Below are positions 1 to 9,534 of a stretch of 64,000 nt of DNA, piece after piece. The stretch is taken from the NCBI RefSeq assembly GCF_008364825.1, contig NZ_VTTO01000006.1, forward strand, positions 372,001-436,000. Direction: 5' to 3'. The translations under genes were made by a program, and so were the position numbers. Positions within the stretch are counted from its first letter, which is position 1; each line of letters starts with the position of its first letter. The notes under the pieces were generated by a model. That model was not told the DNA's origin. It saw only the letters and a program-made list of their open reading frames with translations, and made no database searches. Origin of the DNA: Azospirillum sp. B21 (lineage in GTDB: Bacteria; Pseudomonadota; Alphaproteobacteria; Azospirillales; Azospirillaceae).

Positions 1-1158
1 GGTGTCGTTGGTTCGCGACGCCTCTTCCACCGCCTGCCCGGCGATGCGGGTGGAGTTCGTCACCTGCTGGCTGATCTCGCGAATGGAGCTGCTCATCTCC
101 TCCGTCGCGGTGGCGACCGTCTGCACGTTGGCGCTGGTCTGCTCGGCCGCCGCAGCGACGGCTCCGGCCTGGGAGTTGGTCTGATGCGCCATCGCCACCA
201 TGCTCTGCGCCGTCGCGTCCAACTCCGACGCGGCCGAAGACACGGTGCGCAGGGCGGAGGCGGCGACCCGGTCGAAGTCGCCGATCAGCTGCTCGATCCG
301 CTCTGTCCGGCGCAGCTTGGCGGCCTGCTCCGCCGCCTGCTCCGCCGCCAGCCGGTCGGCCTGCACCAGCCCGTCCTTGAACACCTGGACCGCCCGTGCC
401 ATGGCTCCGAGTTCGTCGCCCCGCGCAGTGCCGGTCACCTCGGTCGACAGGTCACGGGCGGCAAGCCGGCTCATCGTGCCGGTGATGCCCTGGATCGGCC
501 GCGACACCGTGGCGATCATCATCCAGGCGGCGCCCAGACACACCGCCATGACGATGCCAAGCGCCGCGACGATCAGAATTCTGCTGCTCAGATAGACCTG
601 CTCGCCGCGGATCGCCGATTCGGCTCCGTTCCTGGTGTTGAACTCCGTCAGTTCGTCCAGCAACTTCTTGGCAGACCGGTAGGCCACGCGGGAATCGCCG
701 CGATACAGCACCGCCGCCTCGCTGTTCCGGTTGGCACGTGACGCGGGCAAAAGCTTCTGCTGGCTGATGGACAGGTAGCTGTCCCAGAGCGTGATGAACT
801 TTCGATAATTCTCCGTCTCCCATCCCGGCGTCAGGAGAGCGGCATAGGCCTGCTTCGCCTTCTCCAAATCGTTCAGCACGACCTGCATCGTGTCTTCCTC
901 GACCTTCAATTCCTGGGGCGTTTCGGAGGCAATATGGGCTCCTTCGAGAATCCGGTAGAAATCGAAAGCCGCACGCAATTCGCCGATGGATTTGACGCTG
1001 GGCAGCCAATTGTCCCGAACTTCCGCTGCCTCTTTGTTTACCTCGGAGAGTCTTTCGATGGAGAAAACACCGAGAATGAGTGTGAACAACATGACGAAGG
1101 CGAAGCTGATCAACGACTTCGTCCGTATGGTGGTGTCAGTGACCCATGACATTCGCAT
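1..1158 (-). CDS. Methyl-accepting chemotaxis protein, C-terminus cut by window edge
   Basis: Membrane chemoreceptor that senses a ligand and signals through CheW/CheA. 386 codons are present and the 3' end lies outside the window. Reading the minus strand from ATG 1158 gives a first membrane segment at about residues 13-34, a helical periplasmic sensor of four-helix-bundle type, a second membrane segment at about 188-212, a HAMP linker (motif RPIQGIT) and the start of the methyl-accepting coiled coil, which ends in the typical EEMSSSIREIS region. The start is chosen because an AGGGAG ribosome-binding site lies about seven bases upstream; an in-frame ATG at 1152 is the alternative. Ligand unknown. 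The gene is divergent from the GntR gene. Because the gene runs off the window, the six-frame translation does not show it as a complete reading frame. Confidence 0.9.
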   Translation of the reverse strand, partial: MRMSWVTDTTIRTKSLISFAFVMLFTLILGVFSIERLSEVNKEAAEVRDNWLPSVKSIGELRAAFDFYRILEGAHIASETPQELKVEEDTMQVVLNDLEKAKQAYAALLTPGWETENYRKFITLWDSYLSISQQKLLPASRANRNSEAAVLYRGDSRVAYRSAKKLLDELTEFNTRNGAESAIRGEQVYLSSRILIVAALGIVMAVCLGAAWMMIATVSRPIQGITGTMSRLAARDLSTEVTGTARGDELGAMARAVQVFKDGLVQADRLAAEQAAEQAAKLRRTERIEQLIGDFDRVAASALRTVSSAASELDATAQSMVAMAHQTNSQAGAVAAAAEQTSANVQTVATATEEMSSSIREISQQVTNSTRIAGQAVEEASRTNDT

Positions 1159-1641
1159 AGCTCTCCCTGTTGCGCCCATGCATGGGCTGGCGACCAAAAT
1201 CTCCTACCTCAGTACTCAACAGATATCACGGCGAGGTGAATGAGCGATCTGAGGGAAACCCTGATCTTTCTCGAATGAAAACCCCAAATTCCGAGCAATT
1301 AATTAGCGTGCCCACGGCATTATTTTTCTTCAGAGATATAATTTTTACACCGGAAGGCTAAAAAATCGCGCGACCTGTAATATCATTACCACGGAAACCA
1401 CCTTTTATTACATACGGTGCCCCACCAGACCGCCACCGACTTTGGATTTTCCCAATCCACACAAGTCTTGTATGCGCCGGAATCCGGGTCGATCACTCCG
1501 CCGCTCGCTCAGCCAACCGTTCACGGTCCGAACAACGCTGTTGACCAAACCTGTATTATGGATCATACAGGTTCCTGTCTGATCCAGAGACAGGCAGTGG
1601 TTTTCCAGCGAAGTTTCCAGCGACAGGGGAGGCGGAGCACT
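1159..1641. other. Divergent intergenic region between chemoreceptor and GntR genes
   Basis: This 483-base gap is markedly richer in A+T than its surroundings, especially 1260-1420, so it probably holds both promoters. It contains a perfect 14-base palindrome (GCCCATGCATGGGC, 1174-1187) directly upstream of the chemoreceptor ribosome-binding site, and the two GntR-side palindromes listed separately. An open frame from 1417 that would extend the GntR protein is not supported by any ribosome-binding site or family homology. I see no RNA gene here. Confidence 0.6.
1541..1594 (+). promoter_or_regulatory. Two tandem palindromes, probable GntR operator/promoter
   Basis: Inverted repeat 1 is CCTGTAT (1550-1556), 8 bases, ATACAGG (1565-1571). 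Inverted repeat 2 is CCTGTCT (1574-1580), 7 bases, AGACAGG (1588-1594). The half-sites share the core CCTGT-T, and the two centres are about 23.5 bp apart. A possible -35 (TTGACC, 1541-1546) and a weak -10 (CATACA, 1564-1569) would bracket repeat 1, so a bound repressor would block the promoter. Binding by the adjacent GntR protein is inference from position and symmetry. Confidence 0.6.
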
Positions 1642-2511
1642 GTGAAGTCGGCGGTCGAACCCCTGAAAGCGCGCAGGATCTATCTGCTGCTGCGCGACCG
1701 CATCGTCACCGGCGAACTGCCGCCGGGTGCGCGCCTGCCGGGAGAACCGGCGCTGGCGACCGAACATGCCGTGTCGCGGGTCACCGTGCGCCGGGCGCTC
1801 GACCTGTTGGAAAAGGAAGGGCTGGTGCAGCGCAAGCCCGGCTCCGGCACCTTTGTGCACGACACCCGCGCCGTCCGCCCCATCGTCGCCGACCTGTCCA
1901 ACGTGCTGTCGCACCTGATCGACATGGGGCGCAGCACCGATGTGAGGCTGCTGTCCTTCGGCTATGTCGTGCCCTCCGAAGCCATCGCCGCAAGCCTGGG
2001 GCTGCAGCCGGGGGAGCGGGTACAGCGGTCGGTGCGCGTGCGCCTGATCGATGGGGAGCCCTTCTCCTACCTGACCACCCATGTGCCGGAATGGATCGGC
2101 CTGACCTATTCGGAGGCGGAACTGGCGGCGCGCCCGCTGCTGGAGCTGATCGAACGGTCGGGCGTGGAAACCGACCGCGCGACCCAGGCGATCAACGCCA
2201 CGCTGGCCGGACCGGACGCCGCGGCCGCGCTGGATTTGGAGATCGGATCGCCGCTGCTGACGCTGACCCGCATCGTCTACGAACCGTCTGGACGCGGCGT
2301 CGAGCATTTGCACGCGCAGTACCGGCCCGACCGCTACAGCTTCCATATGGACCTCGTGCGCACCGGCAACGACGGCGAACGGCGCTGGAGCCCGGCGCTG
2401 GGCCGGCCGCGCAGCAGTGACAAAAGCAAAACCGACAAGATCAAGACCGAAAAAAGCAAATCGGGCGAAAAGCCCACCCGCGCAGCGCGGGTCATCAAGC
2501 AGAGGAGTTGA
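1642..2511 (+). CDS. GntR-family (HutC/UTRA-type) transcriptional regulator
   Basis: Likely local, effector-responsive repressor of the catabolic operon that follows. Residues 1-75 form the GntR winged helix (RVTVRRALDLLEKEGLV recognition region, then the GSGTFV wing); residues 80-240 form a UTRA ligand-binding domain. A Lys/Ser-rich tail (about 20 residues) is unusual and probably disordered. The GTG at 1642 is preferred because GGGGAGG lies 11-12 bases upstream and it begins right before the winged helix; a 75-residue upstream extension lacks homology-like features and would run through the palindromes. Its stop overlaps the ribosome-binding region of the next gene, so it is probably co-transcribed and autoregulated. 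Effector unknown. Confidence 0.88.
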   Translation: MKSAVEPLKARRIYLLLRDRIVTGELPPGARLPGEPALATEHAVSRVTVRRALDLLEKEGLVQRKPGSGTFVHDTRAVRPIVADLSNVLSHLIDMGRSTDVRLLSFGYVVPSEAIAASLGLQPGERVQRSVRVRLIDGEPFSYLTTHVPEWIGLTYSEAELAARPLLELIERSGVETDRATQAINATLAGPDAAAALDLEIGSPLLTLTRIVYEPSGRGVEHLHAQYRPDRYSFHMDLVRTGNDGERRWSPALGRPRSSDKSKTDKIKTEKSKSGEKPTRAARVIKQRS

Positions 2512-2516
2512 GCGTA

Positions 2517-3761
2517 ATGGGACGTTCGGTTCAGGACCCCGCGCTTTGCGGAATTTCCCGCCGCACCGTGTTGAAGGCCGGTGCCGCAGCTGCAGCCTTC
2601 GTCGCCGTGCCGGTGGCCGCCCCGTCGATCCTACGGGCACAGACGCCGGCGGTGAAGATTGGCATCCTCCAGCCGGTGACCGGCGCGCTGGCCCATGACG
2701 GCGACCTCGGCCGTCTGGGCGCCGAAATCGCGATCAACGAGATCAACGCGGCCGGCGGCATCAAGTCGCTGGGCGGCGCCAAGATCGAGATGGTGTTCGG
2801 CGACGCCCGCTCCACGCCCGAAGCCGGCACGCAGGAGGTGGAGCGCATGCAGGCGGAAGGCGTATCGGCCATCGTCGGCGGCTTCGCCAGCCCGATCTGC
2901 CTTGCCGCGTCCCAGGCGGCGGCGCGCTACGACCTGCCCTATCTGGTCGATGTCGGCGTGTCGGACCAGATCATGGCGCGCGGCCTGACCAACACCTTCC
3001 GCTTCAGCCCCGGCTTCGGCAAGGTCACGCAGGTGGCGCTCGACAACCTGACCGCCATCAACGAGCGGGCGGGCAAGCCGGCCAAGACCGTCGTGCTGGT
3101 GCATGAGGACGGGCTGTTCGGCTCCGGCCTCGCCAAACTGCTGCAGACGGAACTGCCCAAGCGCGGCTTCGAGATCCTGGAGACCATCGCCCACCCGACC
3201 CCGGCGCGCGACATGTCCAACGTGGCGCTGCGCATCCGCTCGCTGAACCCCGATCTGGTCATTCCGTCGAACTACTACGGCGAGTTCGTGCTGCTCGCCC
3301 GCACGATGCAGCAGCAGCGCATCAAGCCGAAGGGCGTCTACGCGATCCTGGGTGGAGCGGCGTCGAACGGCCGCTTCGTCAAGGAATTCCCGCAGGCGGC
3401 CCAGAACGTCATCGACTGCAACCACTGGCACGATCCGAAGAACCCGAAGGCGCTGGCCCTGCGCAAGGCGGTGGAGGACCAGGGCAAGTCCTTCGCCTAC
3501 AACGTCCCGCTGAACTATTCGAACCTGCTGCTGCTGGCCGACGCCATCGAGCGCGCCGCCTCCACCGACCGCAAGAAGATCATCGAGGCGCTGAACGCCT
3601 CCAGCTTCGCCGGCCACATCATGCCCTACGGCCCGACGAAGTTCGTGAACGGCCAGAACGAAGGCGCCACCCCGATCAACACCCAGATCCAGGGCAGCGA
3701 CATCAAGGTGATCTTCCCCGAAGCGTTCGCCGAGGCGAAGGCCAACTTCCCGGCGGCCTGA
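2517..3761 (+). CDS. HAAT-family ABC transporter substrate-binding protein, Tat signal
   Basis: Periplasmic binding protein (414 aa, normal size for the LivK/amide-binding family, Peripla_BP_6) feeding the permease-ATPase set downstream. The N-terminus has a twin-arginine signal (SRRTVLKAG followed by an Ala-rich hydrophobic stretch), so it is probably exported folded. The mature part begins with the family hallmark VKIGILQPVTGALA. ATG 2517 is chosen because AGAGGAG lies nine bases upstream; a TTG at 2508 is less likely. The ligand cannot be read from sequence. Since it sits in front of hydantoinase, amidohydrolase and hydro-lyase genes, a small amide, imide or carboxylic acid is more likely than a branched-chain amino acid. 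Confidence 0.9.
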   Translation: MGRSVQDPALCGISRRTVLKAGAAAAAFVAVPVAAPSILRAQTPAVKIGILQPVTGALAHDGDLGRLGAEIAINEINAAGGIKSLGGAKIEMVFGDARSTPEAGTQEVERMQAEGVSAIVGGFASPICLAASQAAARYDLPYLVDVGVSDQIMARGLTNTFRFSPGFGKVTQVALDNLTAINERAGKPAKTVVLVHEDGLFGSGLAKLLQTELPKRGFEILETIAHPTPARDMSNVALRIRSLNPDLVIPSNYYGEFVLLARTMQQQRIKPKGVYAILGGAASNGRFVKEFPQAAQNVIDCNHWHDPKNPKALALRKAVEDQGKSFAYNVPLNYSNLLLLADAIERAASTDRKKIIEALNASSFAGHIMPYGPTKFVNGQNEGATPINTQIQGSDIKVIFPEAFAEAKANFPAA

Positions 3762-3802
3762 TCCCTTTTTCCGCCGTCGCATCTCCGCATTTCCCTGCCC
3801 GT

Positions 3803-3831
3803 CCGGGACGCCGCAACCAGGCGCATCCCGG
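3803..3831 (+). terminator. Intercistronic hairpin between binding protein and permease genes
   Basis: CCGGGACGCC and GGCG-CA-TCCCGG can pair into a GC-rich stem with a 7-base loop and a 2-base bulge, in the only sizeable gap (108 bases) of the operon. No U-run follows, so it looks like an mRNA-stabilising or attenuating hairpin that lets the binding protein be made in excess over the permeases, a common arrangement in ABC operons. Function is inferred. Confidence 0.45.
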
Positions 3832-3869
3832 CCGGGTGACGGGACCATTCCCCTCATGCGCGGGCCGCC

Positions 3870-4742
3870 ATGTATTCACCTCAGATCATCCTGGAAGCGG
3901 CGCTGAACGGTCTGATGACCGGTGCGGTCTATGCGCTGATCGCACTCGGCCTGACACTGATCTACGGCGTGCTCCACATCATCAACTTTGCCCACGGCGC
4001 GCTGCTGACCTGCGCGATGTTCGCGGTCTGGCTGGCCTGGGCGTGGCTGGGGATGGACCCCTATCTGGTCATCGTGCCGCTGGTGCCGCTGATGTTCGCG
4101 CTCGGCTACGGCCTGCAGCGCTTCGTCGTCGGGCCGGCCAGCCACGGCGACGACGGCAACATCCTGCTCGTCACGCTCGGCCTGTCGATCGTGCTGGAGA
4201 ATGTGCTGCTGGCGCTGTTCCAGTCGGACACCCGCACGCTCGACACCGACTATTCCTTCCAGGTGGTGGCGCTGGGGCCGCTGCTGCTCTCCTACCCGCG
4301 GGTGATCGGGCTGGGCGTGGCGATTGTGGTCACCGGCCTGTTGTGGCTGGTGCTGAACCGCACCGACACCGGCAAGGCGATCCGTGCCGTGGCCAAGGAG
4401 AAGCTGGGCGCCAATCTGGTCGGCATCGACGTGCCGCACATCTATGCCGTCACCTTCGGGCTGGGCTGCGCCTGCCTTGCCGTGGCGGCCGGGCTGCTGA
4501 TGCCGACCTTCTACGTCAACCCGCGCATCGGCGGCGCCTTCGTTCTGGTCGCCTTCACCGTGGTGGTTCTGGGCGGCATGGGCTCCATCCCCGGCGCGCT
4601 GCTGGGCGGCCTGTTCATCGGCGTGGTGGAGAGCCTGTGCGGCCTGTTCCTGGGCGACAGCCTGGGCCAGATCGGCATCTTCCTGATCTTCATCGCCGTG
4701 CTGCTGGTGCGGCCGACCGGACTGTTCGGAGCCAAGGCATGA
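3870..4742 (+). CDS. livH: Branched-chain amino acid-type ABC transporter permease LivH
   Basis: Inner-membrane permease subunit (290 aa) of the HAAT importer encoded by 2517-7176. About eight hydrophobic segments are visible, with the family motif GLTLIYGVLHIINFAHG near residues 30-46 and a GGMGSIPGALLGG loop near the C-terminus that is typical for LivH. It overlaps the next permease gene by four bases (ATGA), indicating translational coupling. Substrate specificity resides in the binding protein and is unknown; the name is a family name only. Confidence 0.92.
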   Translation: MYSPQIILEAALNGLMTGAVYALIALGLTLIYGVLHIINFAHGALLTCAMFAVWLAWAWLGMDPYLVIVPLVPLMFALGYGLQRFVVGPASHGDDGNILLVTLGLSIVLENVLLALFQSDTRTLDTDYSFQVVALGPLLLSYPRVIGLGVAIVVTGLLWLVLNRTDTGKAIRAVAKEKLGANLVGIDVPHIYAVTFGLGCACLAVAAGLLMPTFYVNPRIGGAFVLVAFTVVVLGGMGSIPGALLGGLFIGVVESLCGLFLGDSLGQIGIFLIFIAVLLVRPTGLFGAKA

Positions 4743-5737
4743 CCGCGCGCGACCTGATCCCGATCGCCGTCCTGGCCGTCCTGGCGGCCCTGCTGCCGCT
4801 GGTGGTGACGTCCAGCACGGTGCTGAACTTCCTGGTCTTCACGCTGATCGTGTCGCTGGGCGCGCAGGGCTGGAACATCCTGGGCGGCTTCGGCGGCCAG
4901 TTCAGCTTCGGCCATGCCGCCTTCTTCGGCACCGGCGCCTATGTGACGGCGATCCTCCAGCTGCGCTACGGCGTCAACGCCTGGGCCGGGCTGGCGCTGG
5001 CGACGGCGGCGGGCGCCCTGGTCGGCTGGGTGATCGGCTTCCTCAGCTTCCGGTCGGGCCTGCGCGGTTCCTACTTCGCGCTGGTGACTCTGGCCTTCGC
5101 CGAGGTGTTCCGCATCCTCGCCAACGCCGCCTCCTTCACCGGCGGTGCGGCCGGCCTTCTCATCAAGCTGGACGTCCGCCCGGCGAACCTGCAATTCGAC
5201 GACCGCGCCGTCTTCTACTGGCTGGTGCTGGCCTTCGTCACGGCGACGCTGCTGCTGACGCGCTGGATCCAGCGCTCCCGCTTCGGGGCGCAGCTGGTGG
5301 CGGTGCGCGAGAACGAGGATGCCGCCAAGGCGTTGGGCGTCGATTCCCTGAAGGTGAAGCTGCGCGCCATCGCCCTGTCGGGTGCGGTAACGGCGCTGTC
5401 CGGCTGCCTCTATGCCCAGTACTTCCTCTACATCGACGCCAACATCGCCTATGGCAGCTGGATTTCGGTGGAGCTTCTGCTGGCCCCGATCATCGGCGGC
5501 GTCGGCACCGTCTTCGGCCCGGTGGTGGGGGCGCTGACCCTGCACGGGCTGGGCGAGGTCGCCAAGCAGTTCGCCGGCCGGATTCCCGGCATCGACCTGA
5601 TCGTCTTCGGCGGCGTGCTGGTGCTGGCCGTCGCCTTCGCCCGCGGCGGCATCCTGGGCCTGCTGGAGCGGTTGCGCGACCGCGGCCGGGGAATGGTGAC
5701 CCGTGGCACCAAGGAGGTTTCCCATGCTGGCCGTTGA
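4739..5737 (+). CDS. livM: Branched-chain amino acid-type ABC transporter permease LivM
   Basis: Second permease subunit (332 aa). Multiple membrane helices, the LivM signature GGFGGQFSFGHAAFFGTGAY at about residues 43-62, and the EAA-like loop VRENEDAAKALGVD that contacts the ATPase. The start ATG 4739 overlaps the LivH stop. A much longer upstream reading in the same frame (from about 3836) is only the shadow of livH. It is followed directly by the ATPase genes. Confidence 0.92.
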   Translation: MTARDLIPIAVLAVLAALLPLVVTSSTVLNFLVFTLIVSLGAQGWNILGGFGGQFSFGHAAFFGTGAYVTAILQLRYGVNAWAGLALATAAGALVGWVIGFLSFRSGLRGSYFALVTLAFAEVFRILANAASFTGGAAGLLIKLDVRPANLQFDDRAVFYWLVLAFVTATLLLTRWIQRSRFGAQLVAVRENEDAAKALGVDSLKVKLRAIALSGAVTALSGCLYAQYFLYIDANIAYGSWISVELLLAPIIGGVGTVFGPVVGALTLHGLGEVAKQFAGRIPGIDLIVFGGVLVLAVAFARGGILGLLERLRDRGRGMVTRGTKEVSHAGR

Positions 5738-6462
5738 CGGCGTCTCCAAGCGTTTCGGCGGGCTGATGGCGGTGGACAGCGCGACGCTGTCGCTGGAGCC
5801 CGGCGGCATCGTCGGGCTGATCGGTCCGAACGGAGCCGGCAAGACCACGCTGTTCTCGATGATCTCCGGCTTCATCGCCCCCACCGACGGACGCATACGG
5901 TTCGAGGGAACCGACATCACATCCGAGGAGCCGCACCGAAGGGCGGAGCGCGGCATCGGCCGCACCTTCCAGATCGTCCAGCCCTTCGCCGGCTTGACGG
6001 TGTGCGAGAACATCGCGGTCGGCGCCTATCTGCGCCACGCCAAGCGGGCCGACGCCACCGCCAAGGCCCGCGAGGTGGCGCGCCGCGTCGGGCTGGGCGC
6101 CGAACTCGACCGGCCGGCAGGCGGGCTGACGGTGGCCGGGCGCAAGCGGCTGGAACTCGCCCGCGCGCTCGCCACCGAGCCCAAACTGCTTTTGCTGGAC
6201 GAGGTGCTGGCCGGCCTGAACCCGTCGGAGATCCGCGACATCATCCCGGTGATCCGGGGCATCCGCGACGAGGGGGTGACGATCCTGATGATCGAACACG
6301 TCATGCAGGCGGTGATGAACCTGTGCGAGCGCGTCTATGTGCTGGCCCAGGGCCGCATGATCGCCGAGGGCCGGCCCGCCGCCGTCTGCGCCGACGCCCG
6401 CGTGATAGAGGCCTATCTCGGCCACGGCGCCGCCGCCCGCCTGAAGGCGGAGGGGGCGGCCC

Positions 6463-6470
<8 letters not shown>
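5724..6470 (+). CDS. livG: ABC transporter ATP-binding protein LivG
   Basis: Cytoplasmic ATPase of the importer (248 aa). Walker A GPNGAGKTT (about residues 34-42), the LivG-type GRTFQI Q-loop, a degenerate signature LTVAGRKRLE instead of LSGGQ (normal for LivG proteins) and Walker B LLLLDEVLAGLN. ATG 5724 has an AAGGAGG site seven bases upstream and is preferred to the GTG at 5703. The end overlaps the livF start by eight bases. Confidence 0.92.
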
Positions 6471-7176
<706 letters not shown>

Positions 7177-7202
7177 CGGGCCGTCCGCCTGGGAGCGGTG
7201 AC

Positions 7203-8630
7203 ATGACAAGCCTGTCCTTCGACGTGAAGCCGGCGAGCGAGCTGCTCGCCGCCGCCCGCCCGTCCTGGCTCGACCGCTGGGGCGCCTTCGCCGCCGGCCT
7301 GAGCTTCGCCGACCTGCCGGCCCCGGTGGTGGAGCGGGCGAAGCTGGTGCTGCTCGACTGCATCGGCGTGATCGCCGCCGGCATGCAGGAACCGGAATGC
7401 CGCGCGCTGGCGGGCCGGATGACGGCGACCGCCGGTGCCGGCGATTGCCCGGCCATCGGTGCGGGCCGCGGCTTTCCCGCCGGTTCGGCCGCCTTCCTGA
7501 ACGGTGTCGCAGGCACCATGCTGGAACTGGACGAGGGCAACCAGTATGCCCGCGGCCATCCGGGCATCCATGTGCTGCCGGCCGCGCTGGCCGCCGGTCC
7601 GCGGCTGAAGGCCACCGGCGCCGACCTGCTGACCGCGCTGGCGCTGGGCTATGAAATCGGTTCGCGCATCGGCATCGCCGCCAAGCTGCTGGTCACCACC
7701 CATCCGCACGGCACCTGGGGCACGGCGGGGGCGGCGCTGGCCGTGGCGCATCTGAACCGGGCCGATGCGGCGGCGATGATCGAGACGATCAACATCGCCT
7801 CCACCCTCGGCCTCGCCACCAGCCGGCGGACCATGCTGGAGGGCGGCACGGTTCGCAACGCCTATGCCGGCGTGTCGAACCAGCTGGGCCTGACCGCCTG
7901 GGATCTGGCTGCCAGCGGCTTTGTCGGCGAGACCGACGGGGTGGGCAGCGTGTTCGGCGGCGTCATCGCCCGCGATTTCCGGCCGGAACTGATGGTCGAC
8001 GAGCTGGGCGAACGCTGGGAGATCGCCCGCAACTACTTCAAGCGCCACGCCGCCTGCCGCTACACCCACGGCGCGCTCGATGCGCTGGGCGACATTGTGG
8101 CCCAGGCCGGCGGGCGGATCGCCCCGGAGCAGGTGGCATCCATCGAGGTCGACACCTATGTCTGGGCCGCCCAGTTGAATGGCGCAGAGCCGAAGAACAT
8201 GCTGGCCGCGAAATTCTCGCTGCCCTTCGCGCTGGCGACCTTCCTCGCCAACGGGGCGGCGACGCCCGACGCCTTCCGTGACGAGGCCCGGCAGGCCGCG
8301 GCCACCCGCAACCTCGCCCGCCGGGTGACGGTGCGCGAGGACACCGAGCTGACCGCCCGCCTTCCCGGCCTGCGCCCGGCCCGCGTCCGCCTGACGCTCG
8401 CCGACGGCCGCAGCTTCGCGGCGGAGGCGCTGACCAACAAGGGCGACACCGAGGATCCCTACAGCCCCGACGAGGTGCGGGCGAAGTTCGCCGAACTCGC
8501 CGGGCCGGTCTGGGGCGCCGCCCACGCCGCCGCCATTGCCGACTGCGTCGAGACCATCGACCGCGCAGCCGATCTTTCAACCCTGACCCGGCTTCTGTCG
8601 GCGCCCGCCGCCGCCGGGGGGAGCGTCTGA
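7203..8630 (+). CDS. MmgE/PrpD family protein (2-methylcitrate dehydratase-like)
   Basis: 475 aa, typical length for the MmgE/PrpD family, which includes 2-methylcitrate dehydratase, cis-aconitate decarboxylase and iminodisuccinate epimerase, all acting on branched di- or tricarboxylic acids. Motifs seen include the N-terminal LLDCIGV, LELDEGNQYARGHPG around residue 105-120 (His in a conserved GHPG), and HPHGTWGTAGAA. Start ATG 7203 lies behind GGGAGCGG. Here it is paired with an ICL-family lyase and LeuCD-like hydro-lyase, a combination reminiscent of the methylcitrate cycle but without a citrate synthase gene. Exact reaction unknown: dehydration, epimerisation or decarboxylation are all possible. 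Confidence 0.85.
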   Translation: MTSLSFDVKPASELLAAARPSWLDRWGAFAAGLSFADLPAPVVERAKLVLLDCIGVIAAGMQEPECRALAGRMTATAGAGDCPAIGAGRGFPAGSAAFLNGVAGTMLELDEGNQYARGHPGIHVLPAALAAGPRLKATGADLLTALALGYEIGSRIGIAAKLLVTTHPHGTWGTAGAALAVAHLNRADAAAMIETINIASTLGLATSRRTMLEGGTVRNAYAGVSNQLGLTAWDLAASGFVGETDGVGSVFGGVIARDFRPELMVDELGERWEIARNYFKRHAACRYTHGALDALGDIVAQAGGRIAPEQVASIEVDTYVWAAQLNGAEPKNMLAAKFSLPFALATFLANGAATPDAFRDEARQAAATRNLARRVTVREDTELTARLPGLRPARVRLTLADGRSFAAEALTNKGDTEDPYSPDEVRAKFAELAGPVWGAAHAAAIADCVETIDRAADLSTLTRLLSAPAAAGGSV

Positions 8631-8631
8631 G

Positions 8632-9534
8632 ATGACCATGCCCGACCTCAGCTTCAAACAGCGGCTTTCCGAGAACCGCGTCGTGCTGGCCCCCGGCGTC
8701 TATGACGCCTTCACCGCGTCGATGGCGGCGCGTGCGGGATTCGAGGCGCTGTATCTGTCGGGTGCCGCCATCGCCTACACCCGGCTGGGCCGGCCCGACA
8801 TCGGGCTGGTTTCGGTCAGCGAGGTGGCGGACACCATCGCGCTGGTGCGCGACAGGGTGCCGACGCCGCTGATCGTCGATGCCGATACCGGCTACGGCAA
8901 CGCGCTGAACGTCCAGCGCACCGTGCGCATGTTCGAGCGTGCCGGCGCCACCGCGCTGCAGCTTGAAGACCAGAGTTTCCCCAAGCGTTGCGGCCACCTG
9001 ACCGACAAGGCGGTGATCCCCGCGGGCGAGATGGCCGGCAAGATCAAGGCGGCGGTCGATGCCCGCGCCAGCGAAGGCACCCTGATCATCGCCCGCACCG
9101 ACGCGGTGGCAGTGGAGGGCGTCTCGGCCGCTCTCGACCGCGCGCGTCTCTATGTCGAGGCCGGGGCCGACGTGCTGTTCGTCGAGGCACCCAAGAGCCG
9201 CGAGCAGCTGTCCGCCATCGCCACCGACCTGGGCGGCATCCGCCCGCTGCTGGCCAACATGGTGGAGGGCGGGCAGACGCCGATCAGCTCCGCGTCGGAA
9301 CTGGGCGATCTGGGCTACCGGCTGGTGATCTTCCCCGGCGGCATCGTGCGGGCGCTCGCCCGGCAGGCGCAGGACTATTACGGCTCGCTGGCGCAGCACG
9401 GCACCACCCAGCCCTTCCGCGACCGCATGTTCGATTTCAACGCGCTGAACGACCTGATCGGCACGCCGGAGATGCTGGCGCTCGGCGAAACCTATAAGGA
9501 CTTTGGCCCCGCCAAGCGGGAGGACGCAGCATGA
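8632..9534 (+). CDS. Isocitrate lyase/PEP mutase family lyase
   Basis: 300 aa TIM-barrel enzyme of the PEP mutase/isocitrate lyase superfamily. The metal-binding motif DADTGYGN (83-90), ED (112-113) and the catalytic loop KRCGH (118-122) are intact, which points to a C-C lyase (2-methylisocitrate or 2,3-dimethylmalate lyase type) rather than a phosphonate mutase or oxaloacetate hydrolase. Such enzymes split a 2-hydroxy-substituted dicarboxylate into an alpha-keto acid and a carboxylic acid. The gene starts two bases after the PrpD-like stop and overlaps hyuB by four bases. A generic annotation would be oxaloacetate decarboxylase or methylisocitrate lyase; neither is proven. Confidence 0.87.
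   Translation: MTMPDLSFKQRLSENRVVLAPGVYDAFTASMAARAGFEALYLSGAAIAYTRLGRPDIGLVSVSEVADTIALVRDRVPTPLIVDADTGYGNALNVQRTVRMFERAGATALQLEDQSFPKRCGHLTDKAVIPAGEMAGKIKAAVDARASEGTLIIARTDAVAVEGVSAALDRARLYVEAGADVLFVEAPKSREQLSAIATDLGGIRPLLANMVEGGQTPISSASELGDLGYRLVIFPGGIVRALARQAQDYYGSLAQHGTTQPFRDRMFDFNALNDLIGTPEMLALGETYKDFGPAKREDAA

Noticed and set aside
1417..1641. 75-codon N-terminal extension of the GntR regulator
   Set aside because: No ribosome-binding site, no GntR homology, and it would run through the two palindromes; the GTG at 1642 fits the family start.
3836..4738. Long N-terminal extension of LivM forming a 633-residue protein
   Set aside because: This part lies in another frame of livH and is Arg/Ala-rich; ATG 4739 with ATGA overlap is the normal livH-livM junction.
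8632..9534. Annotation as phosphonopyruvate (PEP) mutase
   Set aside because: The intact KRCGH loop with nearby acidic motif points to the lyase branch rather than the mutase branch.
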